Shown here: positions 1 to 12,751 of the stretch, piece after piece
Numbering within the stretch: the stretch's first letter is position 1
Layout: each line of letters begins with the position of its first letter
From: Hirudinaria manillensis
Taxonomy: Eukaryota > Annelida > Clitellata > Hirudinida > Hirudinidae
Direction: 5' to 3'
Assembly (NCBI GenBank): GCA_034509925.1
Contig: CM067529.1
Coordinates: 4,466,001-4,530,000 of the forward strand
DNA: 64,000 nucleotides
Translations under genes and position numbers: made by a program
The notes under the pieces: model-generated
The model's input: the letters and a program-made list of their open reading frames with translations, nothing else
Told to the model about the DNA's origin: nothing
Database searches by the model: none

Positions 1-1304
1 CCCTATGAGTATTAGCGGTCAAAAAACACACAAAGTAAACAAACACACATAAACATTAATGTTCGTAGTATTGTGACAGAAAGGCACAATTTCAAGAATA
101 AAATTATACAAAAAAATAAGTTTTTTTAATTGCTTAAAATAAAATTAACTTGTGTTTTCTAGATTATTTGTAAGATCAATGGTCTTAATTATAAATAATT
201 TATAATTCCACTTTCTACAATTGACCTAGAATTTCACAAATCAAATAAAACATGGAAACCACATGGTACTTCTCTGATCAAAAATTTCCATATAACGACA
301 TAAATATGGAATTAAGATAATGAAATCAAAGTACTCTCTACAAGTGACTTTTAACGTAACCCATAAGGATAATATAGCTATTTAGGGAAAGGCTTAATCC
401 TCATAATTTCACTGGTACGTATCATCACTATAAGGACTAAAACGGACCCAAAACTCGTAAAGAGCACAGAAAAGTAGCTGCATGTCAGTATATGTCCATG
501 AGAAAGCTGCTCGGGCCTTACGTACTTTGAATCGCACAATGTGCGTGTCGGACAGATAGTCCTCATTTTTCATAAAATAATAAAATGAAAACTGGTTTTG
601 AGTGAGGTTTTCAACAACAAAAATGATAAATGTGAAACAATCGAGAAACATTTATGGCGAGAATTTAACATTTCTGATGACTCGGTCCTAGGTTTGCCCG
701 GCCTCATTTACAAAGTAGCGGGACAGGCCAGGCTCTCAAATGTCGATACATTAACCGTGATTTGTGCGGATGAAACTATCAGTTGAAAACTTAAATAGGT
801 TGAGTTAAATAAAAATACTAGTAAATTAATCGAAGCGATTAAAGCATAATTTGGAAAATTGCAACGAGAGTAAAGTACCAATGCTAAATTAAGCAATATA
901 GCCGTAAACTTATTTCATAGTTCTTACAAAACCTAGCTTGCCAATAGAGTATCTTTTGTACATCAGGCAAATAGTACCAGGTGAGGTTGAGTCACGCCAT
1001 ATGGGGAAAATGTTGTCAGATAGATCAATAACTATGAAGGTGATTTCATCTAGTAAGCATTCGTGGACATTTTTCAATTCACCAGTGTTGATTGTGCACT
1101 ACGTAGCTGCACGTATGTTTCTAAATCTTTTTCATTATAGCGAGTACTTCCTATATCGTCTGAGAAGTTTGCATTTTATTAATTTAAGAAAAAAATCATA
1201 ATTACATGAAGCGAGGTTATTTTTTGCTTGGGATTTTGATATTTATCATTTATTGGCTTAATAATTCAGATAGTTGATTCTTGCGACCCTGAGAATCGAG
1301 GAAA
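1..1304. other. Stretch without a supported gene
   Basis: AT-rich sequence upstream of the first gene. Short open frames occur at 598-786 (+), 938-1201 (+) and 409-570 (-). Most start at non-ATG codons, none joins another through convincing splice sites, and I recognise no domain. The 5' UTR and promoter of the gene at 1305 should lie in the last few hundred bases. Confidence 0.4.
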
Positions 1305-2753
1305 ATGAGCTCCAAATTTGAAGTTCCTACTCTTCAAGGAGATCTCATTGCCAACTTGGTATCTATGAACCTCAGTGGAAAGTTCAAGGGTCAAGAAATA
1401 AAGGAACTTAGCGAATCTTTTATTGAGTACCTGGTAAATGTCAAGAAAATAAACCTTCTGTTTGGTCAGCAATGCAATTTCAGAATAACTCAAATTCCCA
1501 ACACCTGCGATTTGGTTGGAAATCAACGCGCCCTCATGATTTACAACAAGCGATATTTGCAAGTACGAAAGTCATCAATCTATTTTAACTTTTATTATTT
1601 ATTATTGCAGTCTAATTGTGTAATGCTAAAATTCAGCTAAATAAATTATTATTCAATTCAGGCAAACGATGAGATTCAGTATAGACACTTTTTAAGAGAT
1701 CTCGAAATGAGAGGACGACTGTCAAAGTTCTATCTTCCTGAAACCAACTATTCACTTTGCAAAATGAAGTCCAAAGTGTACGTTCAAAAGTTTAAATCAC
1801 AATTTTGTTTTCTTTACAATTTCTAGTCTTAAGGATATTTCTTTCCATAAGCATTCACGATGTCTCCTTTTTGGCTATGTCTTGGATGACGGATGAAACC
1901 AAAGACGTGTTGCTGTGTTTGAATTTGTTAAGGAAGGTTTTGAGTTTTGCAGCCAACTTATGTGCAATTGAGGAAATGCCGGTAATAATCGGAGGAACTT
2001 TTCGTCTTACATTGGATGAAATTAAACAAGTAAAATTGCCATTGTGAATATATGCTAGAAATGTATCCTTGTTAAATAGTTTATTAACACCATCACTAGG
2101 TTGTCTACAATGAATTTGAAGGATTTCGATGCTACGGTTATAGATCGACCAAAAGTAGGAGACAACTGCGCATGTGCGATGTTTTCATTAGCTGTCCCCC
2201 ATTGCGACTTGACGAAGTGAAGCCAATCGTCTGCACCAGGCTGAATAGCAGAGGGAAAATCCAGGCCCTAACAAAATGGCGTAATCCTGAAGAAGCATTT
2301 TACTGGGACCCTGTTTTTGCCAAAATGAACCTTCGCACGGGGACTTCGGTGATCAGTTCACCAACCTCTCCCAGACCTCTTTCGCCATTTTTGATGGAAA
2401 ACGGAAATCCAAAGGAAGACTTTGTACCAGAGTGCCCTTATTTTGGAGCTGGACAAAACCGGGAAGCTTTCGATTCTCCGGAAAAGACTTTGAAACTCTT
2501 GCTGGCAGAAAGTGAACGGATTAAAGAATTAGTTAACGAGGCCGAAGTTAAGTCGAGGCAAATTTTGGGAACATCACAGCAACAGAATATGGTAAATGGT
2601 GACCACATCGACTCTTCCAAAGCTAACGTCTTGACCTCGCAAGACGGAAGAATGGATCTTGATGAAACAACAAACTTGACCAAAGTACCAAGCTATGTGG
2701 ATCTCTACGACGAAGAATTGATTGAAACCAACAAGTCTTGTTATTTGCAATGA
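1305..2753 (+). CDS. Hypothetical protein with a degenerate endonuclease/exonuclease/phosphatase-like domain
   Basis: Four exons read as one 407-aa protein: 1305-1562, 1662-1777, 1834-2029 and 2100-2753. The third exon must start at 1834 (tcttaag acceptor); the AG at 1826 gives a stop. Residues about 125-215 resemble the C-terminal half of an EEP nuclease domain: a SIHDVSFLAMSW strand, a helix, PVIIGGTFRLTLDEI, then FRCYGYRST and CDVFIS. In active EEP enzymes the second motif is GGDFN and the first carries a histidine. Here both catalytic residues appear replaced (GGTFR, SWMTD), so I infer a non-catalytic relative. The last 150 residues hold a Ser/Pro stretch and a short Glu/Lys-rich helix with no known domain. 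The family call rests on pattern memory only and could be wrong. The start is the first ATG of the open frame. Confidence 0.5.
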
Positions 2754-3250
2754 AGAGCTCACGAACGTTTGCCAAAGTACAAGACTATTAATATTCGCTA
2801 CGATGCTATATCGTTTTCGCCTAGTTATATCATTTAGAATCTGCTCAGGTTATTTGCAACAACGTTTTCTTTATATTGGTTATCGTAGTTGTCTGTTAAG
2901 CGCGGCTTTTTCAAGGTGGTTTCGAACTGAGAACATACAAATCCTTGGCATAAGAATGTGCTTGATCACAAAATGTGACCGAAGAACTGGTGGAAGACTT
3001 AAAATTTTGTTTCAGTTTGGTTTGATTAAGACTACTCAAAGATATAGTTTAATTTATTTAATTGTAAGACCAAGATTTGTCAACGTACTTAGCATAGGTT
3101 TTTGTTGATCGGCAAGTTAAAAGAAATAACATTGTCATATTTATAGCTTATATTTCAGCGGTTACGATATTGTAGAGACGGTTCGAAAACTAGAATAAAT
3201 TCCTAATGTTATATAATCCTGTTATATAAATCGATTGTTTGTTTACGAAA
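2754..3250. other. Intergenic region between two same-strand genes
   Basis: A region of 497 bases. Open frames here (for example 2722-3108) overlap the upstream gene in another frame and have no recognisable product. It should hold the 3' UTR of the first gene and the promoter of the MGME1-like gene. Confidence 0.5.
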
Positions 3251-4450
3251 ATGAGCGATATCATGAAGTTGCCCGGCAGTGTGTTGTTGTTCGTTAGAAA
3301 GTTATCCTCTAAAGGAAGAAAATATACTTTAGCTGAAATATTGGAGTTGAAGCGATTTAATAAAGAGACCGAGGCGTTATTCGGACCCATACTTTCTAAA
3401 CAAGAAGTAAATGAAGATCTTAAACATTCAGAAGCCAGAAGAATTGATACTCCCGCCGATATTCTACCATCCAAAAATGATCGCGATAGTTCTTTCGACG
3501 AAGAACATGAAAATAATTTTCCATGTAGCACCAGAAAATTAGTGAACAACAATGGGCACAATCTCAGCAATGACCGTATTGGCAATGATAAATTCATCTC
3601 AAAACAGAATTCGTACAAAGATCCAGCTATACTTAAAAGGCAAGAGCTACTTCCAGACCCTGAAAGACTGGCATTAAATCATGTACTGAATACACCTTTG
3701 TTCACCAACTTTGCTGATAATCAAAATGCTTCTCACGTTTGGAGCGGTACGCCCATGTCAAGCGTTTCACGAATATTGAGAGAATCGATGTCAGAAGAAA
3801 GTCTGATGTTCCTAGCAAAATGGGAAAAGAAAATGATAGAAAAATTGGGCAAGGATGGCTTTGAAAACTACAAGGCCACAATATTCCAAAATGGCAAGAC
3901 ACTTCATTCCTGCATAGAACAGTTTTTATGGAAAAAGCAGCCCACAGTGTCATCAGAAGTCGAGGGTTATTGGAACAGTCTCCAGCCAGTGCTAAAAGAC
4001 ATAGACAACGTGGTTGCAATTGAGGAGGCAGTCATAAACGACGGTTTGAACTACAAAGGAATCCTCGATTGTGTTGCAACTTACCAAGGAAGACCGTGTC
4101 TGATAGATTGGAAGACCTCTCAGAAACCCAAATCTTCAATCGATAAGACTTATGATCAGCCTCTCCAGCTAGTTGCATACTTGTCTGCCTTCAACAAATC
4201 ATTGGCTCAAGGCCACTTCGATCACAAGGATTCTGTCAGCCAAGAGTTGCTAAGAGACTTTGGCATTCATAAAGGAGGCAAATCTCTTGAAAACTGCTTG
4301 CTGGTGATTTGTTATGAGAATGGTTCAAATGCAGACGTCCATTTGATGAACAAAAGGACTTGCATGAAGTATTGGTCACAATGGATCCAGAGAATGCATA
4401 AATATTGGTTTGATTTGTTCATGTCTAAATATACCCAATTGAATTCCTAG
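3251..4450 (+). CDS. MGME1: Mitochondrial genome maintenance exonuclease 1 (MGME1-like)
   Basis: Uninterrupted 399-aa frame from the ATG at 3251. MGME1 is a PD-(D/E)XK single-strand DNA exonuclease that trims flaps and ends during mitochondrial DNA replication. The C-terminal half matches the family: EEAVINDGLNYKGILDCVA, then CLIDWKTSQKPK and QLVAYLSAFN. Active-site candidates are D273 (in GILDC) and D286/K288 (in IDWKTS). The first 25 residues (MSDIMKLPGSVLLFVRKLSS...) are basic and hydrophobic with no acid after residue 3, as expected of a mitochondrial presequence. Residues about 45-130 form a polar, poorly conserved linker, which makes the protein longer than the roughly 344-aa human one. 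An ATG at 3263 could serve instead. It is the only intronless coding gene in the window, so a retrocopy origin is possible, but the frame is intact. Confidence 0.9.
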   Translation: MSDIMKLPGSVLLFVRKLSSKGRKYTLAEILELKRFNKETEALFGPILSKQEVNEDLKHSEARRIDTPADILPSKNDRDSSFDEEHENNFPCSTRKLVNNNGHNLSNDRIGNDKFISKQNSYKDPAILKRQELLPDPERLALNHVLNTPLFTNFADNQNASHVWSGTPMSSVSRILRESMSEESLMFLAKWEKKMIEKLGKDGFENYKATIFQNGKTLHSCIEQFLWKKQPTVSSEVEGYWNSLQPVLKDIDNVVAIEEAVINDGLNYKGILDCVATYQGRPCLIDWKTSQKPKSSIDKTYDQPLQLVAYLSAFNKSLAQGHFDHKDSVSQELLRDFGIHKGGKSLENCLLVICYENGSNADVHLMNKRTCMKYWSQWIQRMHKYWFDLFMSKYTQLNS

Positions 4451-7400
4451 AGTTTTGCCAGTTTTTATGTGGTTGGTACAAAGAAAAAATAGCTATGTGT
4501 ATGAAAATATTGAGTGATTCCTAAGTTTTGCATTATATGTATCACTGCTCAAACATAAAGTAGACCCATGTGAATATAGTGTATGTGTTTCAGTGCATTC
4601 TATAATGAAGTGAGCTCCAGCAAAAAGAATTTAGATCCAAAAACTTTATAAGTTTTTAATTTTTAAGTTGGCTCTAGAGGTGGTAATCCAAACTACTATG
4701 AGGGGGCACAAATTTGATCTTTAAATTTAATTTGTAACATAACTTTTATTTTTGAGCTCCGGAAAATTCTAGTTGATCAGTAGTCTGCTTTACAAAGTGT
4801 TCTTATTTGAAAGTACAGATACTTTTTCCGCCATTGAACAAAACAATGAAATGGGTTATTGATAAGTCGTGGAAAAGACGTGACTTAATAACTATTTGCC
4901 GCCAAATTTCACGTAGATTGCTAGCAACTCCAATTTCATTCAAAGTTAGTTGCAACGGTTAGGCTCCTCTTATCGCTCCCGATACAGAAATGTAAACATT
5001 CGCTGGATGTGCAAGGAATAATAAGTTTCCGACGCTTGTTCTTTTAAAACTAGAATAAATTTAATTTTGCTAAAAGAAATGTCAGACATGTTAATTAATT
5101 AAATTTATCAAAAATTAAACGTGTTGAGGTTTTTCTTATAGATTTGGTTTATCGAGTTGGGGGAACAGCTGCACTAGTGCTTTAACAGATAAGCTCTAAT
5201 AAGTTCCTTTACAAAGTCGTTTTACTTAGTGACACCTGATAATTTTTCCTCACGACTCGAACTCTAACCTATTATTCTGAGTTAACTTTAAATTTATTTT
5301 AGCACAGAAATACAAAGTAAGGCAACAAATTTAACTCCAGTTAAGATGTTGACAAAGCTATTTGAAAATTAATACGTTTAAGTTTGTTATGAAATAACTA
5401 GAATAACATTTGCGTTTTCCGCAGTGTGTTCACAACCTCACATACGATGAATTTCAGTCTCTCTCATTCGAAGCGATTCTCAAGTTAATTCGCAGATTCC
5501 AACATTCTACGAACGACATTCACATCACGTCAAACAATTAAATAAATAAATTTTTTAGAAGAAAGCTTTAGATTCAATTAGCTCAAATTGAATGGAAGTA
5601 ATTTTCATCATCACATCTTCGGAATAACATCTGCTACAGGAAGAGCAAGGAAAAGGCAGCATAACAGGACGAGTCGATTCCCGAAGGCAGTTGACCAAGT
5701 TGACAACTAAATATCATCTTTTGTTTATCAATAATCCCCCGGTAGTTCTGAAGAGCATGGAAAAATCGTTTTGAGAGGTTGTTTGCACCGCAATACGCAA
5801 GGGCTTCCATGCGACAGGGTTTGCAGCATCATAGCAGCCGAGCCTCGACAGGCGGATACACGCTCGTTTAAGGGACATACTACTTGCTTACAACGGAGGA
5901 GGAAATGTCTGTTCCGTTCCTCCGTCTAACAAATTCGAAATCGTGGATTGTCGACTGAAACAGAAATTCTGTTGTCTAATAATTGGGACTTTTCCGAAAG
6001 GACGAACCGAGCAAAATGACTTATTCCTGGAGTCTGCAAACCTTTTGGCTTCTCGAATGTTTTTGTTTTTTTCCAGGTAATAATCGCATTTTTCAGGTTT
6101 TCATCTGACGGCGTTGCTGCTAATTTTAGCAGGCTATTTTCGGTTTTTGTCATTGATTTAACTTTCGCATTTAACAGTCCTAAATTTAATTTAAATATTC
6201 AGTAATTTAAATATTCATATTATATAATTATTGAGTTAGATTATTAACTTTGATTAATATATAAATAGCGTTATTGATGTTTAAAATATACTTTAAATTT
6301 TAATGAGAAATGTTAAGAAAGTGCTGGCAACAGGCGTAAATTAATCATTCATTGATGATTTTGATATTTAAATTATTTAATATTTAACTCATTAATCCGA
6401 TAAATCATAAAACAAAATCAACAACCGTAGCTTTCAATTAAAATTATTGAGGTTAACTTTAATTATTTCTCCAAATGGTGTCGTTTCGAATTTCAGTGTG
6501 AATTAATTCACTTGAAAATCACCACTTGAAAATTATTTTTAGACCTTACGTCTAAAATCTGGATAATATATTACGTCTAATAATCTGCCATCATTTTGTC
6601 CGAACCAAAATCAAAATGAATTTCGAGACATTTGATGGGAATGACGACTGCCTGGCTTTTCGTTCCATTGCAGAGGCAATGGATGATTTCAATCAGTCTA
6701 CAAATATTCGATTTGTTTAAAATGCATTTCGTTACATTTGCTTTTTAATCGATCATAAATTTAATATCATAATCGATATATTGGAAAGCTTCATCTAACG
6801 AAGGATGAAACTCTTTCGTAACTTTTCCGTCTCCGTACGGAGAAACCGACATCTGTTGTGACGATGTTTGTCGTCTGGTTTTGCGATTTGAAAATAAGTC
6901 AACATTACTGGAAAGGACAGCGCTATTAACTGCATTCTTGCAATTACGCTACTCCAGAGCCAGCTACGAATTCGTCGTGTTTCTGTTTACACGGATGCAT
7001 TCTTTGTTACATCACTTTGACGGTCTCTCATCACACGGTGTTTCCACTATTTTTTAAAATTTAGTAAATCTATTTATGCCATTTGACGCCAGTGTCCTGA
7101 CCGTATGCGTTACAAAAGGTCTGGTTTATACTCGCCTCCACTCCACTGTCTTTGCCTTCTTCTTGAATTATTAAATTTTGTTATTAGAGTTTATCGAGCA
7201 GAAAGTAATGTTTCCAAATTATGCTCGAAGCAGACCTAGTCCAACGATTTCAGGTATGCAATGAACTCTAATTACATTTATTAATGAACCCTTGGAGACT
7301 TTTCAAAGACTACAGAAGATGCAATGACGATGGTGATGATAATTTTAATGTTAATAACGAGTCCATCCCAATTTATTTCCCATGGGAAAATTGAAAAAAA

Positions 7401-8597
7401 AGCCAGGATTGAAAGTCTAATTCCAGCGTAATTCTGGTGGGAATTTAATGCAAGAATAATTGACGACATATCACTTTTACGCATGTTTAACTGTGATGAT
7501 CTTCTAATTGTTCAGTACGTTCAAATCTGAAAGTGATTTGAATAGGACACTTGATTTGTAAATAATTTATTTATGCTTAAATTATGTTTATTTTAATAAT
7601 ATTATGTTTATTAACATAAACATAATTTAGCATAATGCTTAGAACGATGTCATTATGCCTAAAGCTCTCAACATTGAGCCGTTCTTTGGCTGAATCCGGA
7701 AGAAGCTTTATTTTAGTATTTGGTCTGACTTTCTCTTGCGTGCCATTTTATTTTATATTTTATTTTTAGCAAAACTGAATCTAATCGTTTTGAAGGAACA
7801 TTTTATACGAAGAAATTCATTGCTTTTCAGGACTTTCTAAAAATATTCCTTGAACTTTTGCTCGCAATTTAGCGTTATTTATAAATTATTCTCCTTAACT
7901 TTTATCCTGCCATGTTTCTTTCCATTCGGCTTTCTGAAACCTTTTGCCCGGAGGGAAAAATTCTGAAATTGATTGGTTTCCTTTGCATTGATATTTGAAT
8001 AAATCTTATAAATGTAACGAATTCGCTAACATTACAACAATTAAGTTAATTGAATTAATAACATTATTATATAAGAATATTATATTTAAAAGAGTTAATG
8101 CGCACACACATGAATGCCTTAATTCATATTGCAAGCGATTCAACCATGTGACACCATAGAGTCTCATTTACGATCCAGTTCTTAAAGACATCATGTTTTC
8201 TTCTCCATTTGTTGAATTAATTGGGACCGAAGGAAAATAGATGTGCTAACGTCGAGGATGATTATTCATTTGACATCGGAATATTTTCGGAGCATTTATT
8301 GAGAACCTATCAAAAGTGGTTTTCATGATTTTATTCCGAGAAATATTATTTATAAATTAATGCCATTAAATGGAAATGACGAAACGTCACTTGAAATATT
8401 TTCTTCAGATGAAACTTAGATTAATTAAAGCTTTTTTTTGTGCACAAATAGTTGTTAATCAACATATTCTTGAATTAACGGTCAAATAAATAGTTTCATA
8501 TGTTGCTGATAGTTTGTCATTATTTCATTTCATTTACAATTACAGTATCTAATTTAACTTTATAATTTCGCCTTAATATGCCTGAAAATACTCGCAG
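4451..8597. other. Long non-coding stretch upstream of Fas2
   Basis: About 4.1 kb of AT-rich DNA. The only ATG-initiated frames of note are 75 codons at 5926-6153 (-) and 34 codons at 6616-6720 (+), neither recognisable. The Fas2 signal-peptide exon should be here or further upstream. A short frame at about 7208-7253 (MFPNYARSR...) ends in a donor of the right phase but has no hydrophobic core, so I do not accept it. Confidence 0.4.
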
Positions 8598-11500
8598 GGA
8601 ATTTTCTTTTTGAAATCAAACTGAAACCGTTGAACCAAGAAAAGGTGGTGAAGTCCCTCGGAAAGAACCTCCTATCGACCTGTGAGGTGGTTGGATCGAT
8701 AGATGGCAACCTGCGCATCCAATGGTTGGACCAAAACAGACGAGAAGTGCTCGAAAACACGGGGACCACGGGCTCTGCAAGGTTGAATTTTCACGAAGAG
8801 TGTTTTTAATTTGTTCGTCGGATTTGATTTAAATAAATTTCATAGAATAATTGCTGGACTGTCGCTATTAGTAACAGTTTATTAACAACGTGGCAATGCA
8901 GAGTCTACATAGACAAAGACGGACCAAGAGTAAGGAAACTTTACGTGACCAAAATCGAAGCGAGAGACGCGGGCAGATATTCGTGTCAAGTTGAAGTCAA
9001 CAACCAAAAGAAGGAAAAATTCTTCGAACTCGTTCTTTATAGTAAGCAGTGTTCCATCAATTTAATTTAAGAATAATTTACTATCTAAACGTAAATAATA
9101 TTAGACTATTTGAGTCTATTTTTTCATTTTCATATTTTAATTTGTCCACGTTTCAGAGGAGATAACCTTTGACGACGCCCCGCCAACCCAGCACCCAGCC
9201 GTTCACAGGGACTCAATAATCAAGTGCCAGGTCAGCGGCGAACCGACTCCCGTCGTTTCGTGGAAACTCAACGACACCATGGCCATCGGAAATGGTGAAC
9301 ACTTTACATGAAATTGAACAGATAAACACGTAATTGAAAAGATAAAACGACATAAAAGCAATATAATCAATTCAATATTCATTGAAACTTTTAACCCATT
9401 CCCGCCAACGACATTGAAATTTTCCTTCGCTTGAAGGTCAGTTAATCGAACAGTTAGTGGATTAATGGCTGACAGGAGTTAATTTAAATTTACTATTAAT
9501 GAGAAAGAAAGAAATCGCTCGATCTAAATTTGATCCACAACAACAACAACAACAACAGCAACAAAAACAGCAACAACACGGCTAAAACACCGGCAACATA
9601 AATAATTTTAAAGGTAAAAATGCCATAAGAACCATTTGTCCTTGCATCGTAATTGGATTATCATTTCGTGTCGAAGCACGATTATTTTACTTTTATTTAT
9701 TTATTTTTTTTATTTACCTCAAAAAAAACGAGCAGAGAACAAATATCCTTTTCCTGTTCGTCCAGCAAACGATGAATTAATTAAGAACGAAAGGTTAGAA
9801 GGGGATGTAAACATGTCATTTGGATGACAGAAAAGGTCGTGGGTGACAATCATTGATGAGAACCGACTTCTTCGTTGAAGATGCAACAATGATATTGGAT
9901 AGAACTGTTTTAGATGAACGATAATTCACGATAATAATAAATAAATAAAATATAACAAATAAATAAATAATTACAAATAATGTCGGCCTTTACTCACGTT
10001 TCTAATGATTAACGTTTATTAAGAATACAAGATCGTGAGAATCGGATGATTCTGAGATGATTGAAATCGAATGTTATTATTATTATTATTATTAATATTA
10101 GCTTCTAGACTGATCAGTTCACGAATGTACATCACGAATGTAGCTGAATAACTGAATTACATGTCCTTTCTAACAGGTCCATAAGCAGATGCCATCTTAA
10201 TAAATAATAGCTTAATAAATAACATCTTAATAAATAATAGCTTAATAAATAACATCTTAATAAATAATAGCTGACTCCACGAATATAATTTATTAAACGA
10301 TAAGAAAGTAACCCCGACGTCTTCCACGAAAATTTACTTTGATAAAAACTCATTCGAAAATGTAATTATTTATACAAGAATACATTTATTAACATAAGAT
10401 ATTTAAAACATAAATATTTACTTATATAAAACTACATTTACTAACAAAAGAGAACTCGAATTTGCAAAAAGACAATGATTCTTCAAAACTTTAGAGTTGA
10501 GTGAGTTGACCAAATGCGTGAACTCAGCAAGAATCTGATTCTGAAAAATAACAGCATCTACGAATGGAACGATAGTGAACGACAATTTAAGCAAATATTC
10601 CCAGAACTTTTCAAAGAAAGACGGCCTAGGAATGCAAGAAACTGTCATCGGATAAACTAAAAGTTTCGGTCAACCGAGAAAAAAGCGAAGAAAAAGGTTA
10701 ATGGAAGGCAAAAGCGTTGGTCAGAAATCAGAGAAAAGATCTTGGATTTTTCAGACCGTTGCCTGCGATAGAGTTTCGTTTGAACCGAGAGAAAGTTTTT
10801 GTCTCAATGGGTGCCATTTTCTGGCCTGATTCTTAATTGTACCTGGCGTGGTTTCAAGTTGTTTTATCAGGTCCTAATGTCACATTTCGCTGGAGATTCT
10901 GGACCACGCCGGGGGAAGTTCTTGATTGATTTATTGATATTTTTGTCGGAGACAATAAAACAATTCTCGGTATATAATTATAATATTATTCATAATGATA
11001 ATTATAATAATGCACTTTTGGTGGTTAAATATTACTACGTGCAAAATTATTTCACGATTGATGCCTTCTAAAAATTAATAGAAAATGTTAAAAATTAAAC
11101 AATTTAATTCAGAGGGAAAGGGAAGATATTTGGTCGAGAAGAAAGGTCTCCTGGTGAAGAACATCACCCAAGCCGACAATGGTTACTACACTTGCAGAGC
11201 AGAAGTCGAAGCGGATGGGAGATACGACGAACGAAGAATTCTTGTCGTTGTGCACGGTAGGATGTAGTTGGTGCTGTTGTTGTGCTGCAACTGCTGCTGT
11301 GTTTTGGATGTAGTTGGTGCTGTCCTAGTTTAACGTCCGTCAGCAAACGTTAGTATGTTAGTTGGTGCTACCCCGACAATTTGAATTCTTGGTTTGCTGG
11401 AGGCGAAAGTCTTGAAGACCACTCAGAGACGCGATAGCATCATTCAACTATTATATGTAAATCGCCATTTCGGATATTTAGTCTTCAAATTTTTGTTTTT

Positions 11501-12670
11501 TGTAATTTATTTCTTTTCTTGACATGACTTTGGTGGATAAAGTGATCACTTCTAACGTATAACAGGAAAAAAAGGAGAAAAATTTTGTTTTAAAATTTGA
11601 TTCCTCAAAATATATTCGGACGTGCTGAAATTGTAAACACAGACTTTTCAAGTTCAGTCGAAGTAGCATATTGCTTATCCAGCGTAGCAAATTGGTTTCC
11701 ACTTTGACAAGTGCAGCCAATTTCCGGATGATAGTTTAACCGACATTCTCTGTAAAACTCACAACCCTAATGTTACTATCCAAGACTTTATTGTGTTAAT
11801 GTTAGAGAAAAGAAACTCATTAACAATCGATGTTCTGCAAAAAAGAAGTTATTGCAGGAAGTTATTCGTTGAAGTTATTCTCGAACCGATGGATCCTGGT
11901 TAATTTATTGCTGTTTGGATCATCATCTGGTCTTTTACTTTAGACTTTTTCAATATGGATATCTACAGCCTGTGTTTGATAATAATTTCCTGCATTTATT
12001 ATTAGATTTCATATATAAAAAGACTAGATAAGTTAAAAATAAGATTTCTGGATGCAATTCATAAAATTATTTTGATTGAATATTTTCTTTATTTTCAATT
12101 CTTTACTTCAATCATTCGTCGTTTTCGTTTCAGTTCCTCCGAAAGTGACAAAATCCATCGGTCAAATAAACGGCACAGAAGGACATCTGGCAATTATTTC
12201 ATGCAATGCATCAGGTTTTCCGCGCCCGCTTTTCAAGTTTTCCAAGGTAATTAAGACTTAAAGAAATAATGTAACGTTATGTACAACTTATTTATGTATA
12301 TTATTTATAATTATTAAAGTTATTTTAGCCACTTAATCGCGTAAATTAATCATCATTTCAGGATGACAAAGAGCTTCAACCCAGCGAAAGAATTAAGATT
12401 GAAGCTGATTCTGGCAGAGTTACATTTGACAGCCTCCTGAAATCAGACGAGGGACAATACACCTGCAGTGCATCGAACGATGTTGGTGAAAACGTCGCCA
12501 AAGGGTCACTAAAAGTATTCGGTTGGTCGAGTTATGGATTGTAATATCGGCAGAATTTGAAATTGAATTTGCTTTTGTGTTAGGTAAGATTACTTTGTTA
12601 TTATTATTATTATAATAATTATTATTATTATTTGTTTATTCACAATCACGGCCTCCGCCGGTTTATTATG

Positions 12671-12751
<81 letters not shown>

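Noticed and set aside
598-1201. Two plus-strand open frames upstream of the first gene
   Set aside because: Non-ATG starts and no consistent splicing to each other or to the gene at 1305.
5926-6153. 75-codon ATG frame on the minus strand
   Set aside because: Length is within chance and nothing in it is recognisable; no neighbouring exon extends it.
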